NCBI GenBank assembly: GCA_963931055.1 | Contig: OZ006987.1 | Span: 744,001-808,000, forward strand | Reading direction: 5' to 3' | Length of the DNA stretch: 64,000 nt | Source: Coprenecus sp949297365 | GTDB lineage: Bacteria; Bacteroidota; Bacteroidia; Bacteroidales; UBA932 | Shown here: piece by piece, positions 1 through 9,172 of the stretch | Numbering within the stretch: position 1 is the stretch's first letter | How the letters are laid out: every line of letters begins with the position of its first letter | Notes under the pieces: model-generated | Told to the model about the DNA's origin: nothing | Database searches by the model: none | The model's input: only the letters and a program-made list of their open reading frames with translations | Position numbers and translations under genes: made by a program

Positions 1-1092
1 ATAGTTGTAACCGGAGCCGACTCTCAGGGCAGAATTACCGATAAACTTGTAGAAGATGTACAGGTTGAATGTCTGTCCGCCACCGGCCAGAATGTCAGTC
101 TGCAGGAACTGATTCTTGAAACGCCAGTCTTCAGGCTCATAAAGATCTATCACCCACTGCTCGGGCACATAGTAAGGAGAATACTGATCCTTGTTGGCAC
201 TGTAGCCTATATAGCCGTAGTCATTGGAGGCACCCAGCTCAGTCCGGCTTGCATACAGCATCAGGATACTCTCATCAGTCGCATCGCTGGTCCACATAGC
301 GTTGAAAGATGTCTCGGAGCTGACCAGAGGATATGTACCGCTCTCTATCAACTCATTGGCCTTGTCAGCCGCAGTGTCGTAATCTCCCATCTGGAGAGCC
401 ACCCTTGCCTGCAGTGCCGTAACGGCATCCTTGGTAATACGATCGCTTCCTCTCTGACCGGGAGTGGTTATATACTTGGCCGCACTGTCGAGGTCAGCCA
501 GGATCATCTCAAAGGTATGCTCAAGAGTGCCTCGGGAAGGATACTGTGTCTGGTCTGAAGTAGGAGCGTATCTTGTCACATAAGGGATACCGTATGACTG
601 CTCGTTTCCGACATAGTCCAGGCAGAAGAGCTCGGCCAGTTCCATATGATGGTACGCCCTTATAAAATAGGCCTCGCCCTTGTACACATCCAGGCTTGCC
701 CTGTCCTGCTCTGTCCATTCAGACGTATTCACCGCATTGGCTCTCTGCAGGAAGAAGTTGGCATCAGCTATCACATAGTAGGAGTTTGCCCACAGGGAGC
801 TGGCATCTCCGTCCGTAGCAGTCTGTATCCAGTTGTACATCGTTCCTCCGTTGTTTCCGAACGACGAGGTAGCATGGAAAAGGTCGCTCCTTATCTCATC
901 TATAGAAGCATAACCGCCTCCCACAGTAGCTCTCAGCAGATTGTACATACCATCTCTGAGCTTGTCCGCATCCTCCTTGGTCTCCAAAGATTCATTGGGA
1001 TCTATCACTCCTGCGGGACGAAGGTCCATATTGCAGCTTGCCGCACTTACAAGTGCCGCGAAAATACCTGATATAAGTAATATCTTTTTCAT
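1..1092 (-). CDS. SusD/RagB-family outer-membrane nutrient-binding lipoprotein (partial, C-terminus beyond window)
   Basis: The frame is open from the ATG at 1092 to the window edge: 364 codons, where SusD proteins usually have about 500-600. Residues 1-20 form a lipoprotein signal with the predicted lipidated Cys20 (A-A-S-C). The SusD-type helical repeat part follows, including DVYKGEAYFIRAYHHMELAELF-like helices near residues 140-160, and AALQARVALQMGD-type TPR segments near 210. SusD proteins cap a SusC transporter at the cell surface and bind the glycan or peptide ligand. The gene lies 13 bp downstream of the SusC gene, on the same strand, so the two form a transport pair. The substrate cannot be told from the sequence. 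Confidence 0.9.
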   Translation of the reverse strand, partial: MKKILLISGIFAALVSAASCNMDLRPAGVIDPNESLETKEDADKLRDGMYNLLRATVGGGYASIDEIRSDLFHATSSFGNNGGTMYNWIQTATDGDASSLWANSYYVIADANFFLQRANAVNTSEWTEQDRASLDVYKGEAYFIRAYHHMELAELFCLDYVGNEQSYGIPYVTRYAPTSDQTQYPSRGTLEHTFEMILADLDSAAKYITTPGQRGSDRITKDAVTALQARVALQMGDYDTAADKANELIESGTYPLVSSETSFNAMWTSDATDESILMLYASRTELGASNDYGYIGYSANKDQYSPYYVPEQWVIDLYEPEDWRFKNQFLQTDILAGGGQTFNLYIFYKFIGNSALRVGSGYNY

Positions 1093-1105
1093 CTTGATAA
1101 AAATA

Positions 1106-4084
1106 TTAGAATGTGAACTCAGCACCGATGGTGAACTGCCTTGAATTAGGATATACACCCAATTGTAAGTTGCTGTCCACCTCAGGGTCATATCCTGAGT
1201 ACTTGGTTATAGTAAAGAGGTTACGCGCGATAGCGTAGATCCTGAACCCTGCGATGAAGCCAGTGCGGTCCATCCACTTCTTGGGGAAGTCGTATGAGAC
1301 CTGCAGGTTCTTCAGACGCAGGAAAGAAGCGTCCTCAATCAGTGTATCGTCAATGTTTCTTGCTGAATTGAAGCCAGGTACATCAGTCTTGTCTCCAGGC
1401 TCCATCCACATATCCAGCAGTTCCGTAGATCCGTTGCCGTTTGACAAGAAGAGAGGGTTGATAAGGAAGTAACGGTCGTTGTTGATCATCCACTTGCCAC
1501 CCACCCAGGAGAAGTCTGCACCTACATACAGGCCCTTGTACTGGAAGTTCAACTGAACACCGCCTGACCACGGGGCAAACATTTGCTTGCCAGTCATGAC
1601 AGCATTGTCATCCGAGAACGTCTTGGTGATATTGCCGTCCTTGTCATACCACATCTGCATACCGTCGCGGGGATCGACTCCTGCCGAACGCACATTGTAG
1701 TACTCACCGTAAGGATAACCCACGTGATAGGAGAGTGCGTTTCCAAGCACATACTCGTCACGGCCTCCGAAAAGTTCAAGAATCTCGTTCTTGTTGTAGT
1801 TGAAGTTTGTCTTGACATTGAAATAGATATCACGGGTCTGAACGATATCGAAACTCAGGTCGACATCCACACCGCGGTTGAGCATGTCTCCGGCATTACC
1901 GGCTCCTGAAGTGTGACCGGTGGTCATAGAGTAGGGAATAGCCATCAACAGATCGCGCGTCACCTTATTGTAGAACTCCACGCTCACATCCATAAAGTTC
2001 CACAGACGGGCACTTACTCCGACATTGACAGACTCAACAGTCTCCCATGTAAGGTTGGGGTTCTCAGGATTACCGATACCCCAGGCCATTGCGCCGTTGT
2101 AATAGCCGTTCTTTCCTACTGTTCCGATCCATTCATAGTTGCCGATGCTGGCGTTACCTGTAGTACCGTAAGAAGCCTTCAGACGCAGGTCGTTGATCCA
2201 GGAGACACCCTGCATCCATTCCTCGCGCTTGATGTCCCACATACCTCCTATAGAATAGAAGTTGGCATACTTGCTGTCGGTTCCGAAACGGGATGAACCG
2301 TCAATACGCCAGGAAGCATCCACATAGTATTTATCGTCAAAACTGTACGACAGACGGGCAAAGTAAGAATTGAAGGTAGAAGTACTGAGGCTGTTGGAGA
2401 AGGTATTCAGTTCCGGGTTTCCCTGAGTCAGCAGATTGGTTCTCCAGTCAGAAATCTCGTATGCAGTTCCACCGAACTGATTGCTGTCACTTATGATAGC
2501 CTCCTGTCCGAGGAGGATGATGAACTCGTTCTTATCGGCCACCTTGAAACGGTACTCCGCCGTATTAGTGAAGGTCATCTGATAGTATCTCTGGAAAGAC
2601 TCCGCTGTAGCGGCGGAAGTCTCTCCCGTCTCAGGATCATAGGGACCTTCCGGAACAGTCTTGCTGCTCATACGGTAGTCGTATGCCTCGATATTCTGCT
2701 GAGACCTGATGGTCAGTCCCTTGACCGGAGTCAGTTCCAGATATGTGCTTCCGTTGATACGTGCCAGAGTCTGACTTGCCGGCTGAAGATTGATCAGATA
2801 GTTGGGATTGTACATTAGCAACTCATCCAGATATTCTCTCTCGGAACTGTAATCCACATATGCATTACCGTCCTCATCCTCAACGATCTCGTAAGGAGAG
2901 ACCCAAGGCATAAGCACATTCGAAGCATATACAGGGTTATAGTAGTTGGATCCGGTTGTAGCATACACATTGTAAATGTAGTCCTCGTATGATGCTCCTA
3001 TGTTGGCACCCACCTTCAACCAATCCGTAGCCCGGATATTCACATTGGAACGGAATGTATAACGGGTAACGAACGAACTGGGCAGCGTACCCTCCTGGTC
3101 AAACACACCGAGCGATATATAGTAGTCAGCCTTTTCCGATGCTCCGGACACGGACAGATCGGCACTCCATACGGGAGCTATGTTCTTGAAGAAGTAATCC
3201 CTCCAGTCTGTGCTGATACCTAAATCCATAGCAAGCTGCTGAGCCGCACTGGGCTTAAAGGTAGGATCCGCCATATACTGCCAATCCATCCACTGCTCGG
3301 TGTTCATGATGTCCACATGGTGCTCCATCAGTGTCGAGAATCCGTACTGGCCTCTCAGGCTCACTACGGGTTTCTCTCCCACCTGTCCTTTCTTCGTCGT
3401 TATGTAGATGACACCGTTGGCCGCACGGGAACCGTAGATAGCGGTTGAGGAAGCGTCCTTCATGACCACGATGCTCTCGATATCGTTGCTGTTCAATGAT
3501 GAGAACACATTGGATGATACAGGCGCACCATCGAGCACAATAAGAGGAGTAGTACCGGCGTTGATGGAGTTCACACCGCGCAGACGCATGGAGACATTCT
3601 CCGTAGGCTCACCGGATGAGGTGAACACCTGAAGTCCGGACACCTGACCCTGAAGGGCGTCTCCGGCATTGGCAGAAGGTCTGTTGGCGATTGCCTTCTT
3701 GTTCACGGTCGATGCGGAACCTACGACAGAGGTGATCTTCCTTGCCGAACCGTAGCCGACGACCACAACGTCATCGAGCATCTCCGACTCGATTTCCATT
3801 TCAACATCGATGACGCTTCTGCCGTTAACGGGTATCTCCTGGGTAGCGTAACCCATAAAACGTACCTCCAGGACTCCGTCAGCAGGGACTGTTATGGAGT
3901 AGGCACCCATGTCATCTGTAGAAGCATATTTGGTGTTGTCACCTTGAAGCAGCACGGTGACACCGTATATGCCCTCTCCAGTCGAAGCATCAGTAACAGT
4001 ACCTGTCACCGTGATGTCCTGCGCGAACGCCGCAGCACCCATCATCAGCAGCAGACCTGTTAGAAATAGTCTGATCTTTTTCAT
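1106..4084 (-). CDS. SusC/RagA-family TonB-dependent outer-membrane transporter
   Basis: The 992-residue protein has the usual SusC order: signal peptide ending near AAAFAQ (about residue 22), an N-terminal carboxypeptidase-regulatory-like beta-sandwich (about 24-105; VTGTVTDASTGEGIYGVTV), the plug with the hallmark VVVGYGSARK at about 110-120, and a C-terminal 22-strand barrel ending in phenylalanine (QFTIGAEFTF). It imports ligand captured by the neighbouring SusD, powered by TonB. There is no sigma/anti-sigma pair, SusR or glycoside hydrolase directly beside it in the window, so its substrate and regulator stay open. Its length is typical for the family. The ATG at 4084 directly precedes a normal signal peptide. 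Confidence 0.95.
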   Translation of the reverse strand: MKKIRLFLTGLLLMMGAAAFAQDITVTGTVTDASTGEGIYGVTVLLQGDNTKYASTDDMGAYSITVPADGVLEVRFMGYATQEIPVNGRSVIDVEMEIESEMLDDVVVVGYGSARKITSVVGSASTVNKKAIANRPSANAGDALQGQVSGLQVFTSSGEPTENVSMRLRGVNSINAGTTPLIVLDGAPVSSNVFSSLNSNDIESIVVMKDASSTAIYGSRAANGVIYITTKKGQVGEKPVVSLRGQYGFSTLMEHHVDIMNTEQWMDWQYMADPTFKPSAAQQLAMDLGISTDWRDYFFKNIAPVWSADLSVSGASEKADYYISLGVFDQEGTLPSSFVTRYTFRSNVNIRATDWLKVGANIGASYEDYIYNVYATTGSNYYNPVYASNVLMPWVSPYEIVEDEDGNAYVDYSSEREYLDELLMYNPNYLINLQPASQTLARINGSTYLELTPVKGLTIRSQQNIEAYDYRMSSKTVPEGPYDPETGETSAATAESFQRYYQMTFTNTAEYRFKVADKNEFIILLGQEAIISDSNQFGGTAYEISDWRTNLLTQGNPELNTFSNSLSTSTFNSYFARLSYSFDDKYYVDASWRIDGSSRFGTDSKYANFYSIGGMWDIKREEWMQGVSWINDLRLKASYGTTGNASIGNYEWIGTVGKNGYYNGAMAWGIGNPENPNLTWETVESVNVGVSARLWNFMDVSVEFYNKVTRDLLMAIPYSMTTGHTSGAGNAGDMLNRGVDVDLSFDIVQTRDIYFNVKTNFNYNKNEILELFGGRDEYVLGNALSYHVGYPYGEYYNVRSAGVDPRDGMQMWYDKDGNITKTFSDDNAVMTGKQMFAPWSGGVQLNFQYKGLYVGADFSWVGGKWMINNDRYFLINPLFLSNGNGSTELLDMWMEPGDKTDVPGFNSARNIDDTLIEDASFLRLKNLQVSYDFPKKWMDRTGFIAGFRIYAIARNLFTITKYSGYDPEVDSNLQLGVYPNSRQFTIGAEFTF

Positions 4085-4370
4085 GTAGATAATTTTTTAA
4101 AGTTAATAATAGTTAATTGTTACTTAATTTAATTAATTCAGATTGGTTTAATTTATGTTACATTATTACTACCGGAAAGTCCCCGTGCAGAGCACCGGAA
4201 CCTCCTACAATCAGGGGAACATGTATTGTTGTCAGCTTAGTTTCTATGTCAAGTATGCCTACAAGCATTCCTAAGGTCAATAATCTAAACTGCAAAAGTG
4301 TACTATTTTTTTTTAAAAAGCAATAGGAATGTAAAACTTTTCCACAAATCTTTCAAATATCTGTAACATG
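4085..4370. other. Intergenic leader between hppA and susC
   Basis: No gene is visible in these 286 bp. The stretch holds the candidate susC promoter, AT-rich sequence, and a GC-rich patch at about 4170-4205 with a short GTGC-AGA-GCAC hairpin and a repeated ACCGGAA. I see no known riboswitch fold and no clear intrinsic terminator for hppA. A 16-bp perfect palindrome overlaps the hppA stop at its right edge. Confidence 0.5.
4293..4323 (-). promoter_or_regulatory. Candidate promoter of the susC-susD operon
   Basis: On the minus strand TTGC (4323-4320) is followed by 19 bp and CACTTTTG (4300-4293). This is one mismatch from the Bacteroidota -7 consensus TAnnTTTG with normal spacing to the -33 TTG. 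It would give a 5' leader of about 200 nt before the susC ATG. The match is imperfect, so this is a candidate only. Confidence 0.4.
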
Positions 4371-4376
4371 TTACAG
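4361..4376. repeat. 16-bp perfect palindrome at the hppA 3' end
   Basis: The sequence CTGTAACATGTTACAG is identical on both strands. It overlaps the hppA stop codon and lies about 75-90 bp upstream of the predicted susC start of transcription. Such a symmetric site could be an operator for a dimeric regulator of the Sus operon. It has no T-tract, so it is not an intrinsic terminator. The function is inferred only. Confidence 0.4.
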
Positions 4377-6584
4377 AATGCTGAAGACTACGTTAAGTCC
4401 CGCAGTCACTATGGAGACCATGCTCATGAGCTTGATGAGGATATTGAGCGAAGGACCGGAAGTATCCTTGAAGGGGTCTCCTACTGTATCTCCTACCACC
4501 GTGGCCTTGTGGGCATCGGAGCCCTTGCCGCCCAGGTTGCCCTCCTCAACGTACTTCTTGGCATTGTCCCAGGCACCGCCGGAGTTGGCCATGAAGATGG
4601 CGAGCACGAAACCGGAGCCGAGAGAGCCTACCAGCAGGCCGACAGTACCGGCCACTCCGAAGAACAGGCCTATGAGTATCGGCACTATGATGGCCAGCAG
4701 CGAGGGGAAGAGCATCTCCTGCTGCGCACCCTTTGTGGATATGGCCACGCAGCGGGCGTAGTCAGGTGTGGCCTGACCGGTCAGTATGCCCTTTATCTCA
4801 CGGAACTGACGGCGCACCTCGGCCACCATCTTCTGCGCGGCGCGTCCCACGGCGTTCATGGTCAGACCGCAGAAGAGGAATGACATCATCGCACCGATAA
4901 ATACTCCGGCCAGTACTGATGGATTCATCAGGTTGATCCTGAAATATTCCATGAAGTCGGGGATGGTTGCGGACGCTACCTCCACTGTCCGCCCTGCCAC
5001 GTCTATGGTGGTCTCCCCTATCCTCTGCAGACCTATCTTTATCTCCTCCAGATACGAGGCCAGCAGGGCCAGGGCCGTAAGAGCTGCCGAGCCGATGGCG
5101 AATCCCTTGCCTGTAGCGGCAGTGGTATTGCCGAGAGCGTCCAGGATGTCGGTACGCTCACGTACCTGAGGCTCAAGATTGCTCATCTGGGCGTTTCCGC
5201 CGGCGTTGTCGGCTATAGGGCCGTATGCGTCGGTTGCCAGGGTGATACCCAGGGTGGACAGCATACCTACGGCTGCGATACCTATGCCGTAAAGTCCGAG
5301 ACTCAGGTTCTGGGCAGTGAGCATATTGGTCACGTCAAAGCCTATGGCGCAGAGATAGGCCAGTATGATGGCGGCAACGATGGTTATCACAGGTATGGCG
5401 GTGGATATCATTCCAAGGCCCACTCCGGAGATAATCACTGTAGCCGGACCGGTGGACGAGCTCTCGGCCAGTTTCTTGGTCGGCTTGTAGGAATGGGACG
5501 TGTAGTACTCGGTAGACTGGCCGATGATGATACCGGCGACAAGACCTACGATCACCGAGCAGGCTATCCAGGCCCAGTTGGGAATACCCAATATATAAAG
5601 TATGCCGAAAGTGGCGGCGGCTATCAGGACTGAGGAGACATTGGTACCTACACTGAGCGAGTGCAGGAGCTGCTTCATGCCGGCTCCTTCCTTGGTCCTG
5701 ACCAGATAGATGCCTATGATGGAGAGGATGATGCCGACAGCGGCTATCAGCATCGGAGCGAATACGGCCTTGAGCTGTACCGATGCATCGGCGTAGGAGT
5801 AAAATGCGGATGCGCCCAGAGCGGCGGTCGCCAGTATGGAGCCGCAGTAGGACTCGTACAGGTCCGCGCCCATGCCGGCCACGTCACCTACGTTGTCACC
5901 TACATTGTCGGCGATAGTAGCCGGGTTACGGGGATCATCCTCCGGTATACCGGCCTCGACCTTACCGACAAGGTCCGCGCCCACATCAGCGGCCTTGGTA
6001 TAGATACCTCCGCCGACACGTGCGAAGAGAGCCTGAGTGGATGCGCCCATACCGAAAGTCAGCATCGTAGTGGTCACCACCACCAGTTTCTGAGGGCCCT
6101 CCGCCCCTATAAAGTGATCCAGGATCAGATACCAAAGCGAGATATCCAGAAGTCCCAGACCCACTACTGTCAGTCCCATGACGGCTCCGGAGCGGAACGC
6201 CAGTTTAAGACCCGAGTTCAATGAACGGCGGGCGGCGTTGGCAGTCCTGCCCGAAGCGTATGTTGCTGTCTTCATGCCGATAAATCCGGCCAGTCCCGAG
6301 AAAAAGCCTCCGGTCAGGAAGGCAAACGGCACCCAGTGGTTCTGCACGTCGAAACCATAGGCCAGGACGGCGAAGAAAGCGGCAAGGATGATGAATACGA
6401 TAGTCACTACCTTGTACTGTTGTTTGAGATAGGCCATCGCGCCCTTGCGTACATAGGCGGCTATCTCCCTCATAGTCGGAGTGCCCTCGTCCTCTTTGAG
6501 CATCCTCTTGTAAAAATAGAACGCAAATCCCAGTGCGATGAGAGAGGAAACAGGCACCAGCCAGAATAATAAATCTACAGACAT
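4371..6584 (-). CDS. hppA: Membrane-bound K+-dependent ion-pumping pyrophosphatase
   Basis: The 737-residue polytopic protein hydrolyses cytosolic pyrophosphate and pumps H+ and/or Na+ across the inner membrane. The acidic pyrophosphate-binding signature is present at about residues 200-240 (DVGADLVGKVEAG, then DDPRNPATIADNVGDNVGD), as are the second acidic block (TDAYGPIADNAGGNAQM) and the C-terminal DNAKKYVEEG and KATVVGDTVGDPFKDTSGP segments. The stretch GNTTAATGKG carries alanine and glycine where K+-independent enzymes carry lysine, which marks the K+-stimulated subfamily. Whether Na+ or H+ is moved cannot be decided by eye. The gene is the last of a four-gene run, 30 bp after murI. Confidence 0.95.
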   Translation of the reverse strand: MSVDLLFWLVPVSSLIALGFAFYFYKRMLKEDEGTPTMREIAAYVRKGAMAYLKQQYKVVTIVFIILAAFFAVLAYGFDVQNHWVPFAFLTGGFFSGLAGFIGMKTATYASGRTANAARRSLNSGLKLAFRSGAVMGLTVVGLGLLDISLWYLILDHFIGAEGPQKLVVVTTTMLTFGMGASTQALFARVGGGIYTKAADVGADLVGKVEAGIPEDDPRNPATIADNVGDNVGDVAGMGADLYESYCGSILATAALGASAFYSYADASVQLKAVFAPMLIAAVGIILSIIGIYLVRTKEGAGMKQLLHSLSVGTNVSSVLIAAATFGILYILGIPNWAWIACSVIVGLVAGIIIGQSTEYYTSHSYKPTKKLAESSSTGPATVIISGVGLGMISTAIPVITIVAAIILAYLCAIGFDVTNMLTAQNLSLGLYGIGIAAVGMLSTLGITLATDAYGPIADNAGGNAQMSNLEPQVRERTDILDALGNTTAATGKGFAIGSAALTALALLASYLEEIKIGLQRIGETTIDVAGRTVEVASATIPDFMEYFRINLMNPSVLAGVFIGAMMSFLFCGLTMNAVGRAAQKMVAEVRRQFREIKGILTGQATPDYARCVAISTKGAQQEMLFPSLLAIIVPILIGLFFGVAGTVGLLVGSLGSGFVLAIFMANSGGAWDNAKKYVEEGNLGGKGSDAHKATVVGDTVGDPFKDTSGPSLNILIKLMSMVSIVTAGLNVVFSIL

Positions 6585-6614
6585 AGTTGGAATTAGAATT
6601 AAGAAATCGGTTAA

Positions 6615-7385
6615 TTATATGTTTATCTGATGAAAATCACAGTCTTTCAGAGTCGGATCAATGGACATGGCCGTCCTGCGCAGCACCTGCATGTCTCCGG
6701 TAGAGTAAAACTCCCTGATCCGGAGGCCGGACGGAGTGTCGCGGATTCCGTCCACGACTCTCCGCGTCTGCGCAGACACAGCCGATGCAGGATTGATGAT
6801 ACGGACTGACGGGCCCGCCGCGGCGGCTATCTGCTCCTGCAGGAACGGGAAATGCGTGCAGCCAAGCACTATCACATCCGCACCCTCTTCTTTCATGGCC
6901 GTCACATATTCCCTGATAAGATCATACGGCACCTCACCCCTCTCCACCGCCTCCACAAGTCCGCGGCCCACCTTCTCCACGATCCGGACATCCGAGGCGT
7001 ACTTCATGACCGTGTCCCTGTAGAGACTGCCTTTAAAGGTATTGGCCGTTGCCAACACTCCTACGACCCCGGACCTGGATGCCAGGGCAGCCGGCTTGAC
7101 CGCCGGTTCCATCCCCACAAAAGGAATATCAAAACTCCGCCTCAGATACGAGATGGCGGCGGCCGTAGCCGTATTGCAGGCCACAACCACCGCCTTGGTT
7201 CCACGGGACTGCAGAAATCTGACGACTCTGTCCGCCCGTTCGATTATGTAATCCGAAGATTTCTCTCCATAGGGACAATGAGCGGAATCCGCGACATAGG
7301 CATAGTCCCTCTCCGGCATAAGGGCGTTTAGCTCTTTCCATACCGACAGGCCCCCTATTCCCGAATCGTAGACTCCGATCATCAC
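6615..7385 (-). CDS. murI: Glutamate racemase
   Basis: At 256 residues the protein has normal MurI length. It interconverts L- and D-glutamate to supply D-glutamate for peptidoglycan. The cofactor-independent two-cysteine machinery is intact: Asp7-Ser8 in YDSGIGG, Cys70 in VACNTAT, and Cys176-Thr-His in LGCTHFP. It lies 3 bp after the TlpA-like gene and 30 bp before hppA, so it is cotranscribed with them. The cluster mixes wall precursor supply with envelope redox and energy functions and has no obvious single pathway. The first codons read Met-Met, so the start could be one codon later. Confidence 0.95.
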   Translation of the reverse strand: MMIGVYDSGIGGLSVWKELNALMPERDYAYVADSAHCPYGEKSSDYIIERADRVVRFLQSRGTKAVVVACNTATAAAISYLRRSFDIPFVGMEPAVKPAALASRSGVVGVLATANTFKGSLYRDTVMKYASDVRIVEKVGRGLVEAVERGEVPYDLIREYVTAMKEEGADVIVLGCTHFPFLQEQIAAAAGPSVRIINPASAVSAQTRRVVDGIRDTPSGLRIREFYSTGDMQVLRRTAMSIDPTLKDCDFHQINI

Positions 7386-7388
7386 AGG

Positions 7389-8501
7389 CTATTTCAGATA
7401 TTCATCCAGCAGGGTCTCTATATCCCCCTCAGCGACCTTGCGGCCTATGATATTACCCTCGGCATCCACAAACACATTCTGAGGAATAAAGGACACGTTG
7501 TAAAGCTGTCCGACCTCGCTCTGCCAGAACTTGAGATCCGAGACCTGAGTCCATGTCAGACCGTCCTCCTTGATACCCTCAATCCAAGAGTCCTTGTCCC
7601 GGTCAAGGGAGACACCGATGATATCGAATCCCAACTTGTGATACTTCTTGTATATCTTCACAAGAGTGGGATTGAAGTTGCGGCAGGGACCGCACCAACT
7701 GGCCCAGAAGTCCAGCATAGTCACCTTGTTGCCCTTATAGAACTCCGAGAATGTCACAGGCTCTCCATCCGGATTGTTCAAGGTAAAGTCCGGAGCCTTG
7801 TTGCCGATGGACAGGCTGAGCTCTTTCTGCAGATACTCATCCAGTTCCGCCACGTACTTGTTCTCAGCGAATGCAGGATCGGCCTTATACGCATCCAGCA
7901 TACTGGAAAGAGTATCCACATCCAGATAAATATAATCCTGAGAAAGCAGGTACAGTGCCAGATTGGAAACAGGAGCATCTGCCACAAGCGACCTCTTCAA
8001 ATCCTCCACTGCGTTCTGATACTGCTCATAGGTCCTCATAGCCTCCTCGCGTTCTATCTCCGTAACCTCCGCACTGCCCAGAACTTCTATCACATCATTG
8101 AGTCCATATCTCTCAGCCAGTTCTTCTGCGGAGTCAGCATACCTATTGAGCTTTGTCTGCGCCTGACCTCCGGTCACTACCGATTCTGCGAAAGCGGTAT
8201 CTACTCCAGTGACTGTGAAATCCTCGTTCTCAAGGAAAATCGAGACCATTCCAGGAAGTCCCTCAATGCTGATAACATAAGGTTCTGGCGTAATTACACT
8301 TCCCGTAAACTTAAAGACTCCATCGACGACAACTGCTGTATCCCTTATCGGATTCTCCCTGTCCTGGTTGAACAGATAGGCCTTTCCGTTGATCAAAGCC
8401 TCGCTGTCTCCGGTAATGGTTCCTTTCACGGTATACCTGCTACCGCTGTTGCATGCAGCTGCAAGCACGAGGGCAGCCGCCAAGATTAGTAATTTCTTCA
8501 T
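7389..8501 (-). CDS. TlpA-like thioredoxin-fold lipoprotein with N-terminal DUF4369
   Basis: The lipoprotein signal ends at Cys17 (LAAAC). A DUF4369-type beta domain (about 22-120) and a helical middle region lead to a TlpA/ResA thioredoxin domain from about 240. That domain has the active site WCGPC (Cys270 and Cys273) and the cis-proline region FIPQNV near 340. Proteins of this architecture are periplasm-facing thiol:disulfide reductases in Bacteroidota, often tied to cytochrome maturation or redox stress. No cytochrome maturation genes are in the window, so the client is unknown. The gene lies 15 bp after the carbonic-anhydrase-like gene and 3 bp before murI. Confidence 0.9.
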   Translation of the reverse strand: MKKLLILAAALVLAAACNSGSRYTVKGTITGDSEALINGKAYLFNQDRENPIRDTAVVVDGVFKFTGSVITPEPYVISIEGLPGMVSIFLENEDFTVTGVDTAFAESVVTGGQAQTKLNRYADSAEELAERYGLNDVIEVLGSAEVTEIEREEAMRTYEQYQNAVEDLKRSLVADAPVSNLALYLLSQDYIYLDVDTLSSMLDAYKADPAFAENKYVAELDEYLQKELSLSIGNKAPDFTLNNPDGEPVTFSEFYKGNKVTMLDFWASWCGPCRNFNPTLVKIYKKYHKLGFDIIGVSLDRDKDSWIEGIKEDGLTWTQVSDLKFWQSEVGQLYNVSFIPQNVFVDAEGNIIGRKVAEGDIETLLDEYLK

Positions 8502-8516
8502 GACCGTAAGTATTAA

Positions 8517-9038
8517 CTAGTTATTTGTTTCATTCATAAACCACTCCTTGTACATCATATAGCCCTGAGCGTTACGGTGAGCCGAATCCCTGACTGCATC
8601 AGTACCGTCCTTCACCTTCTTGGCAGGCACTCCGGCATAGACTCCCGGCTCAAGCTTTGAATTGCTGAGTACGACCGCTCCTGCGGCAATAATGCTTCCG
8701 TCAGCGACCTCCACTCCGTCAAGCAGGACCGCCCCCATACCCACCAGCACGTCATTGCCGACCTTCGCTCCGTGAATCACGGCATTGTGTCCTACCGACA
8801 CATCGTCACCTATCTCCACCACGGATTTCTTATATAAAGTGTGCAGCACTGCACCGTCCTGGATATTGACTCTGTTGCCCAGTCTTATCGGATTCACATC
8901 CCCCCTGAGCACCGCCCCGTACCATATGCTGCAGTCATCCCCGATCTCCACATCTCCGATAATCGCCGCATTCTCAGCGATAAAACAGTTCCGGCCTATC
9001 TTCGGCGCGATCCCGTTCAGCGGTCTTATAATAGCCAT
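8517..9038 (-). CDS. Gamma-carbonic anhydrase-like hexapeptide-repeat protein (YrdA/PaaY family)
   Basis: The 173-residue protein is built from left-handed beta-helix hexapeptide repeats (IGDVEIGDDCSIWYGAVLRGDV and similar, about residues 20-140). It keeps metal-ligand histidines in VLHTLYKK and SVGHNAVIHGAKVG, as in trimeric zinc or iron gamma-carbonic anhydrases. Many YrdA/PaaY relatives have weak or no CO2 hydration activity, so the biochemical role is open; an acyltransferase function is less likely without an acyl-donor domain. It is the first gene of the run ending in hppA, with a TATATTTG -7 box 28 bp upstream of its ATG. Confidence 0.85.
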   Translation of the reverse strand: MAIIRPLNGIAPKIGRNCFIAENAAIIGDVEIGDDCSIWYGAVLRGDVNPIRLGNRVNIQDGAVLHTLYKKSVVEIGDDVSVGHNAVIHGAKVGNDVLVGMGAVLLDGVEVADGSIIAAGAVVLSNSKLEPGVYAGVPAKKVKDGTDAVRDSAHRNAQGYMMYKEWFMNETNN

Positions 9039-9065
9039 ATCCTATATCGTTTAAAAAATGACCTA

Positions 9066-9073
9066 CAAATATA
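9066..9073 (-). promoter_or_regulatory. -7 element of the gamma-CA/tlpA/murI/hppA operon
   Basis: The minus strand reads TATATTTG, an exact match to TAnnTTTG. It lies 28 bp upstream of the first ATG of the operon, giving a short leader. No convincing -33 TTTG is seen at the normal spacing. Confidence 0.55.
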
Positions 9074-9098
9074 GAAAAATAATAAACACGCCCTACAT

Positions 9099-9135
9099 AA
9101 AAAAGAGACCGCATCCTTCAATCGGATACGGTCCC
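9099..9135 (-). terminator. Intrinsic terminator of the kor-gdh operon
   Basis: On the minus strand GACCGTATCC pairs with GGATGCGGTC around a short loop and is followed by TC and T6. It lies about 40 bp past the gdhA stop. It separates the kor-gdh operon from the gamma-carbonic anhydrase operon. Confidence 0.85.
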
Positions 9136-9172
9136 TTAATCGTAGCAATTCGCCCGCTATGACAGGCCGAAA

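Noticed and set aside
4085..4370. Riboswitch in the susC leader
   Set aside because: Only a short GTGC/GCAC hairpin is visible and no known aptamer pattern.
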